A stretch of DNA of 64,000 bases. Origin: Hyphomicrobium denitrificans 1NES1 (lineage in GTDB: Bacteria; Pseudomonadota; Alphaproteobacteria; Rhizobiales; Hyphomicrobiaceae). The notes under the pieces are model-generated. The model did not search any database. It saw only the letters and a program-made list of their open reading frames with translations, and was not told the origin of the DNA. Position numbers and translations under genes: made by a program. This document shows positions 17,314 to 26,296 of this stretch, piece after piece; position 1 is the first letter of the stretch, and each line of letters starts with the position of its first letter. Where the stretch lies: NCBI RefSeq assembly GCF_000230975.2, contig NC_021172.1:62001-126000 (forward strand), in the 5' to 3' direction.

Positions 17314-17718
17314 ATGCATCTGCGTCTTTTCCCGTTGCTGCTGCTACTGGTACCGCTTTTCGTGGCGGCCATGATGGTGTTCGTTGTCGGCGCCGTTCTG
17401 TTTAGGATTTTGTTCTTTGTTGCGATCGCGGCGTTGGCGGGCGCGTTCTTGTTGTGCGGCGGTTTCTTCCGCGGAGTTTTCCGGGCGTGCGGCTCCGGTC
17501 CGCGACAACATTGTTGGCAATATCCGAACCGCCAGTTCGGTGAACCGCCACCGCGCGATCTCGGCAACTCTGCTTTCGATGACTATCGGCGCGTGACGTT
17601 GAACAGGCTCGAAGACGAAGCGCGGGAATTCCGCGCGTTTCTTGCCAAGCTGAGGCAGGCCGCCGATGCCGCCGATTTTCAGGCCTTCCTAAACTCGCGG
17701 CGCGCGGGGGGTTCGTAG
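17314..17718 (+). CDS. DUF2852-related small membrane protein
   Basis: A 134-residue protein with GGAGG about 7 bases before the ATG. Two adjacent hydrophobic stretches fill residues 5-55, then a Cys-containing linker and a C-terminal helical module NSAFDDYRRVTLNRLEDEAREF. That module is closely similar to the end of the preceding gene, while the membrane parts differ. Probably a diverged duplicate sharing the soluble module. Function unknown. Confidence 0.78.
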   Translation: MHLRLFPLLLLLVPLFVAAMMVFVVGAVLFRILFFVAIAALAGAFLLCGGFFRGVFRACGSGPRQHCWQYPNRQFGEPPPRDLGNSAFDDYRRVTLNRLEDEAREFRAFLAKLRQAADAADFQAFLNSRRAGGS

Positions 17719-17912
17719 GTTTTTTGGCCAAATGCGCGCGTGCACGGGGTGTTCGGCGTCTCTGACGCCAGAGCATACCTGATATTTCCAGCTTTCCGCC
17801 TTTGTTGCTGTAATTTTAGGGGAAGTCTGGCCCGACCTCCCCTATGCTCCCGGCTCGCGACGCAGGCGGCCGTGAGGCCGTCATGAGGGCTTGAGACGGG
17901 TGGGCCGGACTG

Positions 17913-18644
17913 ATGGCTTGGCAATTTCTCAAAAATGCGGTGGCCGCGACTTATGGCGGCGGTCTCAGACCGGCTCTCGATGCCTTCAAGGAGTCGCTCG
18001 GGTTCGAAGGCGCGCGCTCGCCGGCGCAATCGCGTGTCGCCTTCACGATCGCCGTCGTTGCGCTTGCCGCGAAGATGAGCAAGGCCGACGGCGTCTCATT
18101 GCCGGTTGAAGCGCAAGCCTTCGAACGCCAATTCTCCGTGCCTGATTCTGAGCGCATGCACGTTCGCCGTCTTTATCAACTCGCGAGCCAGGACGTCGCC
18201 GGCTACGAAGCTTATGCGGCGCAGGTCGCGCGTCTGCTCGAAGATCAGCCGGATCTCAAGGTTTCGGTGCTCGAGTGTCTGTTCCATGTCGCAAGCGCCG
18301 ACGGCGTGCTGCACCCAGATGAGGATCGCTATCTCGCGCACGTTTCGGAAATTCTCGGGCTCTCACAGCGGGAGTTTCGCTGCCTTCGCCGTGGGTTTGT
18401 CGTCGATGCCGACAGCCCATATGAAGTTCTTAGCGTTTCGCCTGGAGCTTCGGACAAGGACATCAAAGCGCGCTATCGCGACCTCGTGAAAAGCCATCAC
18501 CCCGACGCGCTGGTCGCGAAGGGCGTGCCGCGGGAATTTCTTGCCGGCGCCGAGCGGAGGCTCGCCGCGATCACGGCCGCTTACGAAGAAATTCTTGCGG
18601 AGCGCGGTTTGCGTATCGAACGGGCATTGGAACCAAGTCCGTGA
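17913..18644 (+). CDS. TerB/DjlA-like co-chaperone with C-terminal J domain
   Basis: A 243-residue protein. Residues about 40-155 form a TerB-like helical domain (acidic ASADGVLHPDEDRYL). Residues 168-235 form a J domain (SPYEVLSVSPGASDKDIKARYR) with the His-Pro-Asp triad at 196-198 that stimulates DnaK. This is the domain order of DjlA, but the usual N-terminal membrane helix is not evident. Its stop overlaps the GTG start of the amidase gene (GTGA), so the two are co-translated. Confidence 0.88.
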   Translation: MAWQFLKNAVAATYGGGLRPALDAFKESLGFEGARSPAQSRVAFTIAVVALAAKMSKADGVSLPVEAQAFERQFSVPDSERMHVRRLYQLASQDVAGYEAYAAQVARLLEDQPDLKVSVLECLFHVASADGVLHPDEDRYLAHVSEILGLSQREFRCLRRGFVVDADSPYEVLSVSPGASDKDIKARYRDLVKSHHPDALVAKGVPREFLAGAERRLAAITAAYEEILAERGLRIERALEPSP

Positions 18645-19411
18645 CGTTCGCAGCCGATAGCCATCTGGTCTGCTCCGTGCACGCGGCGGAAAACCGGGAA
18701 CCGCGGCGCGGGGGCGTCCGGCCTTCGCTGCTCATTCTGCATTACACAGGTATGTCGTCGGCGGCGAAGGCGATCGACTGGCTGGCGCGCGCCGATAGTA
18801 GCGTTTCATGCCATTACGTCGTCGATGAAGACGGACGGATTACCCAGCTCGTTCCGGAGGGCATGCGGGCGTGGCACGCAGGCGCGTCCTACTGGCGCGG
18901 CGAGACCGACATCAATTCGCATTCGATCGGTATCGAAATTCAGAATCCCGGCCATCAGCACGGCTATCCGGATTTTCCTGCCGCGCAGATGCATGCGGTG
19001 ATTGCGCTCGGCAAAGACATTACGCGGCGCCACGGGATGGCAGCAGACGCGGTTCTTGCCCATTCAGATATCGCGCCGGCGCGCAAGATCGATCCGGGTG
19101 AGAAATTCAACTGGATGCTGCTCGCGAGAGAGGGACTGGGGTTGTGGGTGCGGCCGTCACTGGTGCGCGCCGACGATCCTGGGCTCGGCCTTGGCGAAAG
19201 CGGCAGCCGGGTTGCGGGGGTTCAAGAGCAGCTTGCGCTTTACGGCTATCGCGTCGAGCCGACCGGCGTTCTTGACGAAACCACAAACCATGTTCTTAAG
19301 GCTTTTCAGGCGCATTTCCGGCCGCGCCGTGTCGATGGCAGGCTTGATCGGTCGACGGAATTGACCCTCGGGCGGTTGGTCGAGGCGTCGCGCCGCCGTG
19401 TTGCAGCTTGA
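18641..19411 (+). CDS. N-acetylmuramoyl-L-alanine amidase (AmiD type)
   Basis: A 256-residue zinc amidase that cleaves between MurNAc and L-Ala of muropeptides. It starts at a GTG overlapping the preceding stop. The Amidase_2 domain covers residues about 28-165, with zinc ligands His34 (ILHYTG), His141 (AHSDIAP) and Asp151, and Glu99 in the SIGIEI strand. A peptidoglycan-binding domain follows at about 185-245 (VAGVQEQLALYGYRV, FQAHFRP). No export signal is seen, so it may act on imported muropeptides in the cytoplasm, unlike lipoprotein AmiD. Confidence 0.92.
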   Translation: MTFAADSHLVCSVHAAENREPRRGGVRPSLLILHYTGMSSAAKAIDWLARADSSVSCHYVVDEDGRITQLVPEGMRAWHAGASYWRGETDINSHSIGIEIQNPGHQHGYPDFPAAQMHAVIALGKDITRRHGMAADAVLAHSDIAPARKIDPGEKFNWMLLAREGLGLWVRPSLVRADDPGLGLGESGSRVAGVQEQLALYGYRVEPTGVLDETTNHVLKAFQAHFRPRRVDGRLDRSTELTLGRLVEASRRRVAA

Positions 19412-19506
19412 CGCGGCGAATACCATGACGTTGATGCTGCGCCTGATTTCGGCCGGTTGAATCGCGCCGACAATTAATACAAATCGATAAACAGACAGGA
19501 TCGAGT

Positions 19507-21135
19507 GTGTTCAAACCCCGCCGTCCCGAGATCCTAATACTTGTCCTGGCGATCTACATCGCGCTGGTTCTCAATTACCCGTTCTGGCACAAGCTGTTTA
19601 CAGCCGCCGCACCCCAGAATTTCAGCGATTGGCATTTCCTCGCCGCGATTGTGATCGCGGTCATTCTTGTTCTCTATCTCATTTTGCTCGCAATCTCACT
19701 TAAGCCGGTGCTTCGAGTTGTTGTGCTTATTTTTCTGCCGGTGACGGCCGCCGCCAGCTACTTCATGAGCGAATATGGAATCGTGATCGACACCAATATG
19801 GTGCGCAACGTGTTCGAGACGGACACGCGCGAGGCCGGCGATCTCATGTCGTTGAAGCTCGCTGCTTACGTCGGCATTCTCGGATTGCTGCCTGCCATTT
19901 TGTTCTGTGTTGTTCCGTGGACGCCGCAGACATTCAAGAATGAAGCGCTCGCGAAAATGAAATACGCTGCCGTCGCGGCGCCACTGCTCGTACTCGCGCT
20001 ATTTCCGGTGTGGGGCAGCTTTCTGTCGCTCTTTCGCGAGCAGCGCGACTTGAAGATGACGCTGACGCCATTCAATTACATCGTAGCCGTTTCGAGCTAT
20101 TGGCAAAAACAGAATATGAAGCAGGCCAAGTCCGTCGCGCCTTACGGCGAAGATGCACATCGCGTCTCGGATGCTCAATCGCGTACCCGCAAATCCCTCT
20201 TTGTCGTGGTGGTCGGAGAAACGGCGCGCTGGGATCATTTTGCGCTCAATGGCTATGTAAAGCCGACCAATCCCGAGCTTTCGAAAATCAAGGATCTCAT
20301 CAATTATTCGCAGGCCTATTCCTGTGGGACCGATACGGCACAATCGGTACCGTGCATGTTCTCAGGTCTTAGCAAGGCGGGTTTCACAAATGCCAAGGCA
20401 GCATCGCGCGAAAATCTGCTCGATATCCTGAAGCGTGCCGGCATCGACGTCCTCTGGCGTGAAAATCAGGCGGGTTGCAAAGGCGTCTGCGATCGCGTTC
20501 CGACGGAAACGCTGACCGGGCACAAGGTTCCGACGTTTTATCCGAGTACCGAAAACTTCGATGACGTGCTCGTCGACGGTCTCGATCAGCGTATCGCGAC
20601 CATGCAACGCGATACAGTCATTGTGCTGCACATGATGGGTAGCCATGGGCCGGCCTACTGGAAGCGCTATCCCGAGAAGTTTGAAATCTTCAAACCTGCC
20701 TGCAAGGTCGTTCAGTTCAGCGATTGCGAAACAGCGGACATCATCAACGCTTACGACAACACGATCGTCTATACGGATCATGTTTTAGCGCGCTTGATCG
20801 GTGTTCTGTCGACTGCGGAAAATCATGGAGTCGATGCCGGAATGCTTTACGTTTCCGATCACGGCGAAAGTCTCGGCGAGCACAACATGTACCTTCACGG
20901 AATGCCTTACGCATTCGCTCCCGAAGCGCAAATTCATGTGCCGATGGTCGTCTGGTTATCGCCGTCGATGCGGGAAGCAGCGGGTATCGACCAGAGCTGC
21001 CTTGATAAACGCGCCTCGCAACGCGTGAGCCACGACAATCTCTTTCCTTCCGTTCTAGGACTGATGGATGTCAAAACGCGCGTCTACGATCCTGGACTCG
21101 ATCTTTTTGCAGCGTGCCGCAAGCCCGCCTCTTAA
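19507..21135 (+). CDS. Phosphoethanolamine transferase (EptA-like)
   Basis: A 542-residue inner-membrane enzyme starting at GTG (MFKPRRPEIL). Five hydrophobic helices occupy about residues 8-185; the periplasmic sulfatase-like domain follows. Metal and catalytic motifs are visible: VVVGETARWDHF, the nucleophile Thr region SCGTDTAQSVPCMF, the MMGSHGPAYW segment and YVSDHGESLGEH. The conserved Cys residues of the domain are present. The enzyme adds phosphoethanolamine to lipid A, giving cationic-peptide resistance; the exact acceptor here is inferred. Confidence 0.93.
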   Translation: MFKPRRPEILILVLAIYIALVLNYPFWHKLFTAAAPQNFSDWHFLAAIVIAVILVLYLILLAISLKPVLRVVVLIFLPVTAAASYFMSEYGIVIDTNMVRNVFETDTREAGDLMSLKLAAYVGILGLLPAILFCVVPWTPQTFKNEALAKMKYAAVAAPLLVLALFPVWGSFLSLFREQRDLKMTLTPFNYIVAVSSYWQKQNMKQAKSVAPYGEDAHRVSDAQSRTRKSLFVVVVGETARWDHFALNGYVKPTNPELSKIKDLINYSQAYSCGTDTAQSVPCMFSGLSKAGFTNAKAASRENLLDILKRAGIDVLWRENQAGCKGVCDRVPTETLTGHKVPTFYPSTENFDDVLVDGLDQRIATMQRDTVIVLHMMGSHGPAYWKRYPEKFEIFKPACKVVQFSDCETADIINAYDNTIVYTDHVLARLIGVLSTAENHGVDAGMLYVSDHGESLGEHNMYLHGMPYAFAPEAQIHVPMVVWLSPSMREAAGIDQSCLDKRASQRVSHDNLFPSVLGLMDVKTRVYDPGLDLFAACRKPAS

Positions 21136-21225
21136 GGTTTGCGGCCCGTTTCCTTGTTACGATAAGATAATATTCTGCCGCTCAGGCTCATGCATAATGG
21201 GCATGGTCGGGCGAGGTGATCGCGG

Positions 21226-22065
21226 ATGCCTCTTCAATTGTGCCGTGCCGTCGTGATTGCGGCGTTGCTTTCCACTCCCATAACTGGCGCGGCGTCGGCC
21301 GATCAGCCGCTTGGCCCTGTGCCGATGCACGCCGAGATCAGCGCCCACGCGATCACGACCTTGCTTCACAAGGCTAAGGCTGGCGAGCGACCCGATCTTT
21401 CCGGAAAATTTCTGGTCTATCTGGATCTCTCCGAACTCGACTTTAAAGGCGCGAACTTGGCGCGTTCCGATTTCTACGGCACCGATTTCACGGGTGCGAA
21501 CCTCTCCGGGGTCGACCTGTCTCACACGAGGCTCGATCGCTCCGTTCTGATCCGCGCAAATCTTTCGGGCGCAAATCTCACGGGTGCTACGATCTATCGA
21601 CCGACGATCTATTCGGACCTCTCGAACAAAATCTCCGATGCGCCGCGATTTCCCGGCGCAAACCTTTCGAATGTTCATGTCCAGGCGGAGCTATCAGGCT
21701 CCGACTTTCGGGGCGCCGATTTGACGGAAGCAAATTTCTTTCCGCTCGAGGGACGCCCCGGTGAGGGCACGATGACGACGACGTATAAGAATATTCTCAA
21801 ATATTGCGATTTTTCCGGAGCGCGCCTGCACGGCGCTCATATGCAGCGCACGGTCATGTGGTTCGCGAAATTTACCGGCGCGGATTTGACCGGCGCAGAC
21901 TTCACCGATGCGGATCTGTCACGCGCCGATTTCGCCGGTGCGGACATCTCGGGAGCCGTCTTCACGCGAGCTAATTTCGAAGGCGCCAGTTTTGTCGGGG
22001 TCAAGGGCATTCACGAAGCCATAGGCCTCGATCAATCGATCAATTTGGACCGAGCGCTTCGCTGA
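21226..22065 (+). CDS. Secreted pentapeptide-repeat protein
   Basis: A 279-residue protein with a signal peptide (about residues 1-25, ending GAASA). Repeats of the A(D/N)LXX type begin near residue 70 (FKGANLARSDFYGTDFTGANLSG) and continue in two blocks interrupted at about 125-150 and 170-195, ending with FAGADISGAVFTRANFEGASF. They should build a right-handed quadrilateral beta-helix. Periplasmic location is predicted; the role is unknown. Confidence 0.88.
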   Translation: MPLQLCRAVVIAALLSTPITGAASADQPLGPVPMHAEISAHAITTLLHKAKAGERPDLSGKFLVYLDLSELDFKGANLARSDFYGTDFTGANLSGVDLSHTRLDRSVLIRANLSGANLTGATIYRPTIYSDLSNKISDAPRFPGANLSNVHVQAELSGSDFRGADLTEANFFPLEGRPGEGTMTTTYKNILKYCDFSGARLHGAHMQRTVMWFAKFTGADLTGADFTDADLSRADFAGADISGAVFTRANFEGASFVGVKGIHEAIGLDQSINLDRALR

Positions 22066-22214
22066 GATGAGCGGTGTCCCCAATTGCACTTCGTAAAACA
22101 CCTATTTGGATGCCAGCGACAGTTTGTTCTTTAATCAAACCGACGAAGCCTGTTACAGTCCATTAAATCATTTATTGTCAATATGTTAATAGCTCGGTTC
22201 ATGCGAGGAACAAC

Positions 22215-22514
22215 ATGCGAGGGCCGTCGCGCAACACAATGTACCGTTTCCGGTCTTGTTGGGCGATTGCTGCCGTCGCAGCAACGGGCTTATGCGGAAC
22301 GCAGGCTAACGCCGTCAGCTTGCGCGTGAAGCTTGCGTGTTCGAGCGATTACCGCGCGTTGTGCAGCCAGTACTCATCCGACAGTCCAGAGGTTCGCGCG
22401 TGCATGCGGGCGGCAGGTGAGAAGCTCTCACCGCGCTGTCTCAACGCGCTGATTGCCGATGGCGAGGTCACCCAAGAAGAAGTATCCCGCCGGGCTGCGC
22501 AGTCGCGTCAATAA
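22215..22514 (+). CDS. Small secreted Cys-rich-repeat protein
   Basis: A 99-residue protein; AGGA lies 7 bases before the ATG. A signal peptide ends near TQANA. The mature part has four Cys (LACSSDYRALC, ACMRAAGEKLSPRC) spaced like the bacterial cysteine-rich repeat family, suggesting two disulfides in the periplasm. No function is known. Confidence 0.75.
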   Translation: MRGPSRNTMYRFRSCWAIAAVAATGLCGTQANAVSLRVKLACSSDYRALCSQYSSDSPEVRACMRAAGEKLSPRCLNALIADGEVTQEEVSRRAAQSRQ

Positions 22515-22568
22515 ATCGAAACACGGCGCAACAGCTGGTGTTGCGGCTGGCTAATCGCGTGCACCGCG

Positions 22569-22904
22569 TTAGCTCCGATTTGTGGACATCTGCGCACGCG
22601 GAAACAGCGTCAGAATCGGTCTATTGACGCGCCGTTTTGATGCGACGGCAATCGGCAAGCGCGGGGCCTGAGTTCTCTTTTTTTGTCTGAGCGCGCGCGA
22701 GGCGTCAGTGGTAACAACTCCCGCGAGAATCGCCGACCTCAGCTTGGCAGGGTCGCGTTCTCCGTTGTCAGCAGCTTCGAATAGCCGCGCAATCATGTCG
22801 GAGATCGGAAACTCCACACGCCGGGCACTGACCTCGGTCATTGCAGCTTGCAGAATCCGGTGGAAGCTCTTCAGCTCATCAGAACTGTAACCGTCGACTT
22901 TCAT
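22569..22904 (-). CDS. Hypothetical protein
   Basis: A 111-residue soluble protein. The ATG at 22904 (MKVDGYSSDELKSFHRIL) is preferred over 22997 because it starts the first helical, protein-like part. Residues 10-60 are helical and acidic, with MIARLFEAADNGERDPAKL resembling small alphaproteobacterial regulatory proteins; the tail is basic and Pro-rich. No family is recognised with certainty. Confidence 0.55.
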   Translation of the reverse strand: MKVDGYSSDELKSFHRILQAAMTEVSARRVEFPISDMIARLFEAADNGERDPAKLRSAILAGVVTTDASRALRQKKRTQAPRLPIAVASKRRVNRPILTLFPRAQMSTNRS

Positions 22905-23227
22905 GGTGTCGCTTCGTCCCTGAAGTCGCGTCGGCCCGTGAATGCGGCCGACACACATCAACCGGCGGGATGCAAGATCACGCCGACTCATCAACATGTG
23001 GCGATGCTCGACGGTTCCGCCAAGCCTGATGAAGTTTTTCTGCGAACGTCAGATTCCCGGTATTGGCGCATTGCGAATTTTTCCCGAAATGCCCATTCAT
23101 AGCTATTGCAAGAAAAGATCATTTGGGTTGACCTCATGCAGCTTGTGCCGCCGAAGATTACAGTTTTGCGACGCAGCGAAACGAACCTCTCGAAAACAAG
23201 CTGGTGGCTTCGCGTCTGGAGGTGACA
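22905..23227. other. Intergenic region
   Basis: About 320 bases between divergent small genes. Only short unsupported frames are seen. Confidence 0.35.
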
Positions 23228-23485
23228 ATGTACCGGACAATTTTTATTGCCGTTGGGTTGTGTGCGCTTGCCGTTCCCGGGCCAGCTCGTGCGCTTGGTT
23301 TAGGCGAAGCAGGCGAATTGGAGCACGCGCGTGCCAATGCTCGCGCCGGTGGGCCCTTGAGCGATCGCGATGCTGAGCTTCTGGAACGTTACGGATGCCT
23401 GAGTGGCACGAACAGCGCGTTCTGCAGACGGCTCTCGCATCGAACGTGGAACCACGTGCATCGGCGTCGTTATAAAAAATATTAG
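23228..23485 (+). CDS. Small secreted hypothetical protein
   Basis: An 85-residue protein starting at the ATG at 23228 with GGAGG 6 bases upstream; the frame opens earlier but that start lacks a site. The signal peptide is MYRTIFIAVGLCALAVPGPARA. The mature part has two Cys (RYGCLSGTNSAFC) and a basic His/Arg/Lys tail. No family recognised. Confidence 0.65.
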   Translation: MYRTIFIAVGLCALAVPGPARALGLGEAGELEHARANARAGGPLSDRDAELLERYGCLSGTNSAFCRRLSHRTWNHVHRRRYKKY

Positions 23486-23511
23486 ATCGTGACCGGAAGC
23501 GGGCTTGTGTC

Positions 23512-24048
23512 TCAACCTTGCAATGCAGCGTCGCGTTCTTTTTTTATGGCCTCGCGCCATTGTTCGAGCGCCGCTTCGTCGGGCGACAGATAGACCGCGT
23601 CCGCCGCGAATCCACGCCAAGCATCGCGATGCCTATCCGAAACGGTCGTGAGGATAGGCTTTCCAGCCGTGATGGCCGCGTCGAAGGCGCGGGCCAACCC
23701 GCCCCGGTCAGCTTCGAGCTTCCCGAATTTGCTGAACACCACGAGATCGCTGGCGGAGATTTGCTCAAGGATTTCCCCACACGCGGCATCCACGCCGTCT
23801 GCATCAAGATGGCACGAGGTTTCGGCTCTCGGCGTCTCTACGTAGATCGAAAATATCTTGCCGGACGCGACGTCGCGCAGGTATCCGGCTCGGCAGACGC
23901 GGTTTTCCAGTCCATGGGTCTCGGCGACAAGTCCGACAACATTCAGTCCGTCGGCGCGCCACTTTGCGGCGGTTGCGGCGAACAGGGCTTGAATTGTCGG
24001 ATCGTCGGCGCCGACGACTGTGGCGATCGAACTTGCTGGGTGTTTCAT
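23512..24048 (-). CDS. DUF2478 nucleotide-binding-like protein
   Basis: A 178-residue protein of the DUF2478 family, which in alphaproteobacteria is often near molybdate or nitrogenase genes. Visible family features are the N-terminal ATVVGADDPTIQALF, the central SIYVETPRAETSCHLDADGV and the acidic switch-like segment ASDLVVFSKFGKLEADRGGL. A P-loop is not intact. No molybdate transport genes are adjacent, so no pathway is assigned. Confidence 0.75.
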   Translation of the reverse strand: MKHPASSIATVVGADDPTIQALFAATAAKWRADGLNVVGLVAETHGLENRVCRAGYLRDVASGKIFSIYVETPRAETSCHLDADGVDAACGEILEQISASDLVVFSKFGKLEADRGGLARAFDAAITAGKPILTTVSDRHRDAWRGFAADAVYLSPDEAALEQWREAIKKERDAALQG

Positions 24049-24364
24049 GACGGCGATCCTCGCACGTGCGTCCAGCGCAATTCAGACGCGCATCGACGAC
24101 AATAATCGCTACATCCGCTCTTTTCCAGAGTGACAAAGCGATCGGTTCGACGGGCAAGTACAAAATGCGACTTTAATGAGCTGGATCGCGTTAGCGGATG
24201 TTTCACGTCTATTTGATACATTTCATATGTATCTTTTGTTGGACGCCTGCGGATCAAAAGATATATTTGCAGTGCATCTTTTGGCCGATTGAACCTGCCG
24301 AGGTTCAAGATTGCTGGTTTCGGCAGATCCGATCGTATCGAAGCGCAGATTGAGGAGATCCGCC
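24049..24364. other. AT-rich divergent intergenic region
   Basis: Between the DUF2478 gene and the membrane-protein gene. It contains the dyad described at 24215-24233 and a nearby imperfect repeat of ATCTTTTG. Confidence 0.45.
24215..24233. promoter_or_regulatory. 19-bp inverted repeat, possible operator
   Basis: GATACAT (24215-24221) and ATGTATC (24227-24233) are perfect inverted arms around TTCAT, in an AT-rich divergent promoter region. Confidence 0.45.
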
Positions 24365-24805
24365 ATGTTGCTAAGATCCCAGAAGCCGTTGCTCTATGAG
24401 GCGGACGGTGTTCCCGACTCGCCCGAGGCTGTGAGTCCTCCGGAGGGTCCCATCTACCAGGACGATGGGCTTCTGTCGGTCGCCGGACCGATCATGGTCG
24501 CATGCTATGGGCTCATGCTCGGAATCGCGGGTCTCACGTTCTTTGGAAGTGGGCAGGCCTTGTTCGTCGTATCGATCTGCGTTGTGTTTGCTTTTCTTTA
24601 TTTTGGAATTCCGGTTACATTGCTGCGCATCAGGGCGGCGCGCGACGGGCGATGGGAAGGGAATACCGCCAAGGCTCGCGATCCGATGGTCGAAGTCGGA
24701 ACGGGGTCGATCCACAGGTGGGAAGCTATCGTTCAGATCGTTAGCGTTCCCGTTGCGGTCGTCATTGGATTTGCGCTGTTCGCAATTCGGTGGAGCCTTC
24801 TTTGA
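24365..24805 (+). CDS. Hypothetical inner-membrane protein
   Basis: A 146-residue protein. The ATG at 24365 has GGAG about 9 bases upstream and is preferred over 24311. A polar N-terminal 35 residues is followed by two close hydrophobic helices (about 38-60 and 63-85) and a third at the C-terminus (VSVPVAVVIGFALFAI). No known family is recognised. The remnant of a truncated hemoglobin gene follows immediately, so the pair may once have formed an operon. Confidence 0.65.
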   Translation: MLLRSQKPLLYEADGVPDSPEAVSPPEGPIYQDDGLLSVAGPIMVACYGLMLGIAGLTFFGSGQALFVVSICVVFAFLYFGIPVTLLRIRAARDGRWEGNTAKARDPMVEVGTGSIHRWEAIVQIVSVPVAVVIGFALFAIRWSLL

Positions 24806-24839
24806 TTGCGGCGGCACAACGTCGCCCCGGGCCTCGAGT

Positions 24840-24968
24840 GCCGACGTCGCTGCGGACATCGCCGAACCGACGATCCGCAATATCGTGCATAGCTTCTATG
24901 AAAAGGCCCGGCGCGACGATATGCTCGGTTCGATATTCGGGGCCAGGGTCCAGAACTGCGGTGCCTGA
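24840..24968 (+). pseudogene. Truncated hemoglobin (group III-like) N-terminal remnant
   Basis: In one frame the sequence reads ADIAEPTIRNIVHSFYEK followed by ARRDDMLGSIF, the typical A/B-helix start of group III truncated hemoglobins. The frame then loses similarity and stops at 24968, after about 43 codons of a roughly 130-codon gene. No start codon with a ribosome binding site is seen in this frame. The heme-ligand region is absent, so it cannot bind heme. The match is from memory of the family; the remnant status is seen directly. Confidence 0.6.
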
Positions 24969-25005
24969 GTGAAGATCAACAGAATGGAGTGACTTAGCCG
25001 AGATC

Positions 25006-25350
25006 ATGACCTACGTCGTCACAGAAAATTGCATTAAGTGCAAATACACCGACTGCGTGGAAGTGTGCCCCGTGGATTGTTTCTACGAAGGCGAAAACAT
25101 GCTGGTCATTCATCCCGATGAATGTATCGACTGCGGGGTTTGCGTCCCGGAGTGTCCAGCAGAAGCGATCTTCTCCGACGCCGAACCACAGGCGACGCCT
25201 CATTGGCTCGACCTCAATCGCAAGTATGCTGATCAGTGGCCGAACATTGTCGCAAAGAAGCCCGCGATGCCGAACGCTGATGCGGAGAACGGTCGCCCCG
25301 GAAAGGCCGCAGAGTTCTCGCCCGAGGCTGCAACCGAAGAAGTCAGATAG
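25006..25350 (+). CDS. fdxA: 7Fe ferredoxin (FdxA type)
   Basis: A 114-residue electron carrier. The N-terminal half carries the [3Fe-4S] and [4Fe-4S] ligands: [18 protein letters not shown] and, after the middle, [17 protein letters not shown]. Cys spacing and the C-terminal extension match FdxA of alphaproteobacteria. Typical partners are reductases of central metabolism. Monocistronic here. Confidence 0.92.
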   Translation: MTYVVTENCIKCKYTDCVEVCPVDCFYEGENMLVIHPDECIDCGVCVPECPAEAIFSDAEPQATPHWLDLNRKYADQWPNIVAKKPAMPNADAENGRPGKAAEFSPEAATEEVR

Positions 25351-25434
25351 TCGGCCATTGTCCGACAGACACCACGGTCGTTCTGAACCGTATTCCGCCG
25401 GCCTTCTTCAAAACTGAAGTCGGCTTGCGGTGGT

Positions 25435-25713
25435 TTATTGCTCCGTGTCGAAGCCGCGGATTGCCCATGCCGCCGCAAGGCCGAACAGCCACAGTGCGAT
25501 CGGCGGTGCGAACAGGAGAATCGGGACTTCAATCAGATCGCCGCGGCTATTCAGACTGCCATGCGCGCCTTCGAGCATCAGATAGATGGTCCAGCCCATG
25601 ATCCAGCCGGCTGACATCAGCATCCAGACGCGGAACAGGCCGCGCTTCCAGTTCACCGAGCGAGTGTCGCTCAAGTCGACCGAGTCTCGGCGCGACAATC
25701 CAAAATTCGGCAT
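25435..25713 (-). CDS. Small two-helix membrane protein
   Basis: A 92-residue protein with a polar N-terminus and two hydrophobic helices (VWMLMSAGWIMGWTIYLML and VPILLFAPPIALWLFGLAAAW). CGAGGAGAAACC precedes the ATG, a usable ribosome binding site. The layout is frequent among unannotated inner-membrane proteins; function unknown. Confidence 0.65.
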   Translation of the reverse strand: MPNFGLSRRDSVDLSDTRSVNWKRGLFRVWMLMSAGWIMGWTIYLMLEGAHGSLNSRGDLIEVPILLFAPPIALWLFGLAAAWAIRGFDTEQ

Positions 25714-26296
25714 TCGGTTTCTCCTCGTGGCAGGCTGGGAAGCCTAAGCTTTCTCAATCAATTCCGCCAGATTGCGTTTTAGCTCGTGCCGCAGCCGATG
25801 AACAAGATTCCTGTGAATGCACGAGTGCGCCCAGCCTGGGTGACGGACGATTCCTTTTGGCCCGAGCATCGGCGCATCTTTATGACGGCGGAGCCGGTTC
25901 CGCTGTCGTGGGCTACGAAAGCTTCGAAATGTACTCCATCACCTCGTTAAGAAACGTGTGCGTTTCGAGGTCGGCGTGAGGTACGTTTTGCACGACGATA
26001 ACCCGCGCGTGGCCCGCGTAGTTGCTCGGCGATAGGTGTCCGATTTCCATAGACCGGTGATGTTCCGTGGAATGGTTCTGAACAGCGTCGCTGAGGAAAT
26101 GCGCGCGCTCCATCCTCGTAGCCCGGCCGCTATTGCGGGCGGTCGGTAGATGCGGGCGCGGCTATCGACTGTGATCCATCGTCGGAGCGTCTCGTGGTCA
26201 TGGTTCTTGTAATCGGCTAAAAATCACACCAACTTCGATTGCCTTGGTGGCCCTCGAGACCAGTCGCGTCCCCTACGTCCGAAAGACCCGCTTTAA
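25714..26296. other. Intergenic region, weak small frame
   Basis: About 580 bases. A 66-codon minus-strand frame at 25913-26113 is His-rich but has no clear ribosome binding site or family. Nothing else is supported. Confidence 0.35.

Noticed and set aside
25913..26113. 66-codon His-rich frame
   Set aside because: No ribosome binding site and no recognisable family; kept only as a remark.
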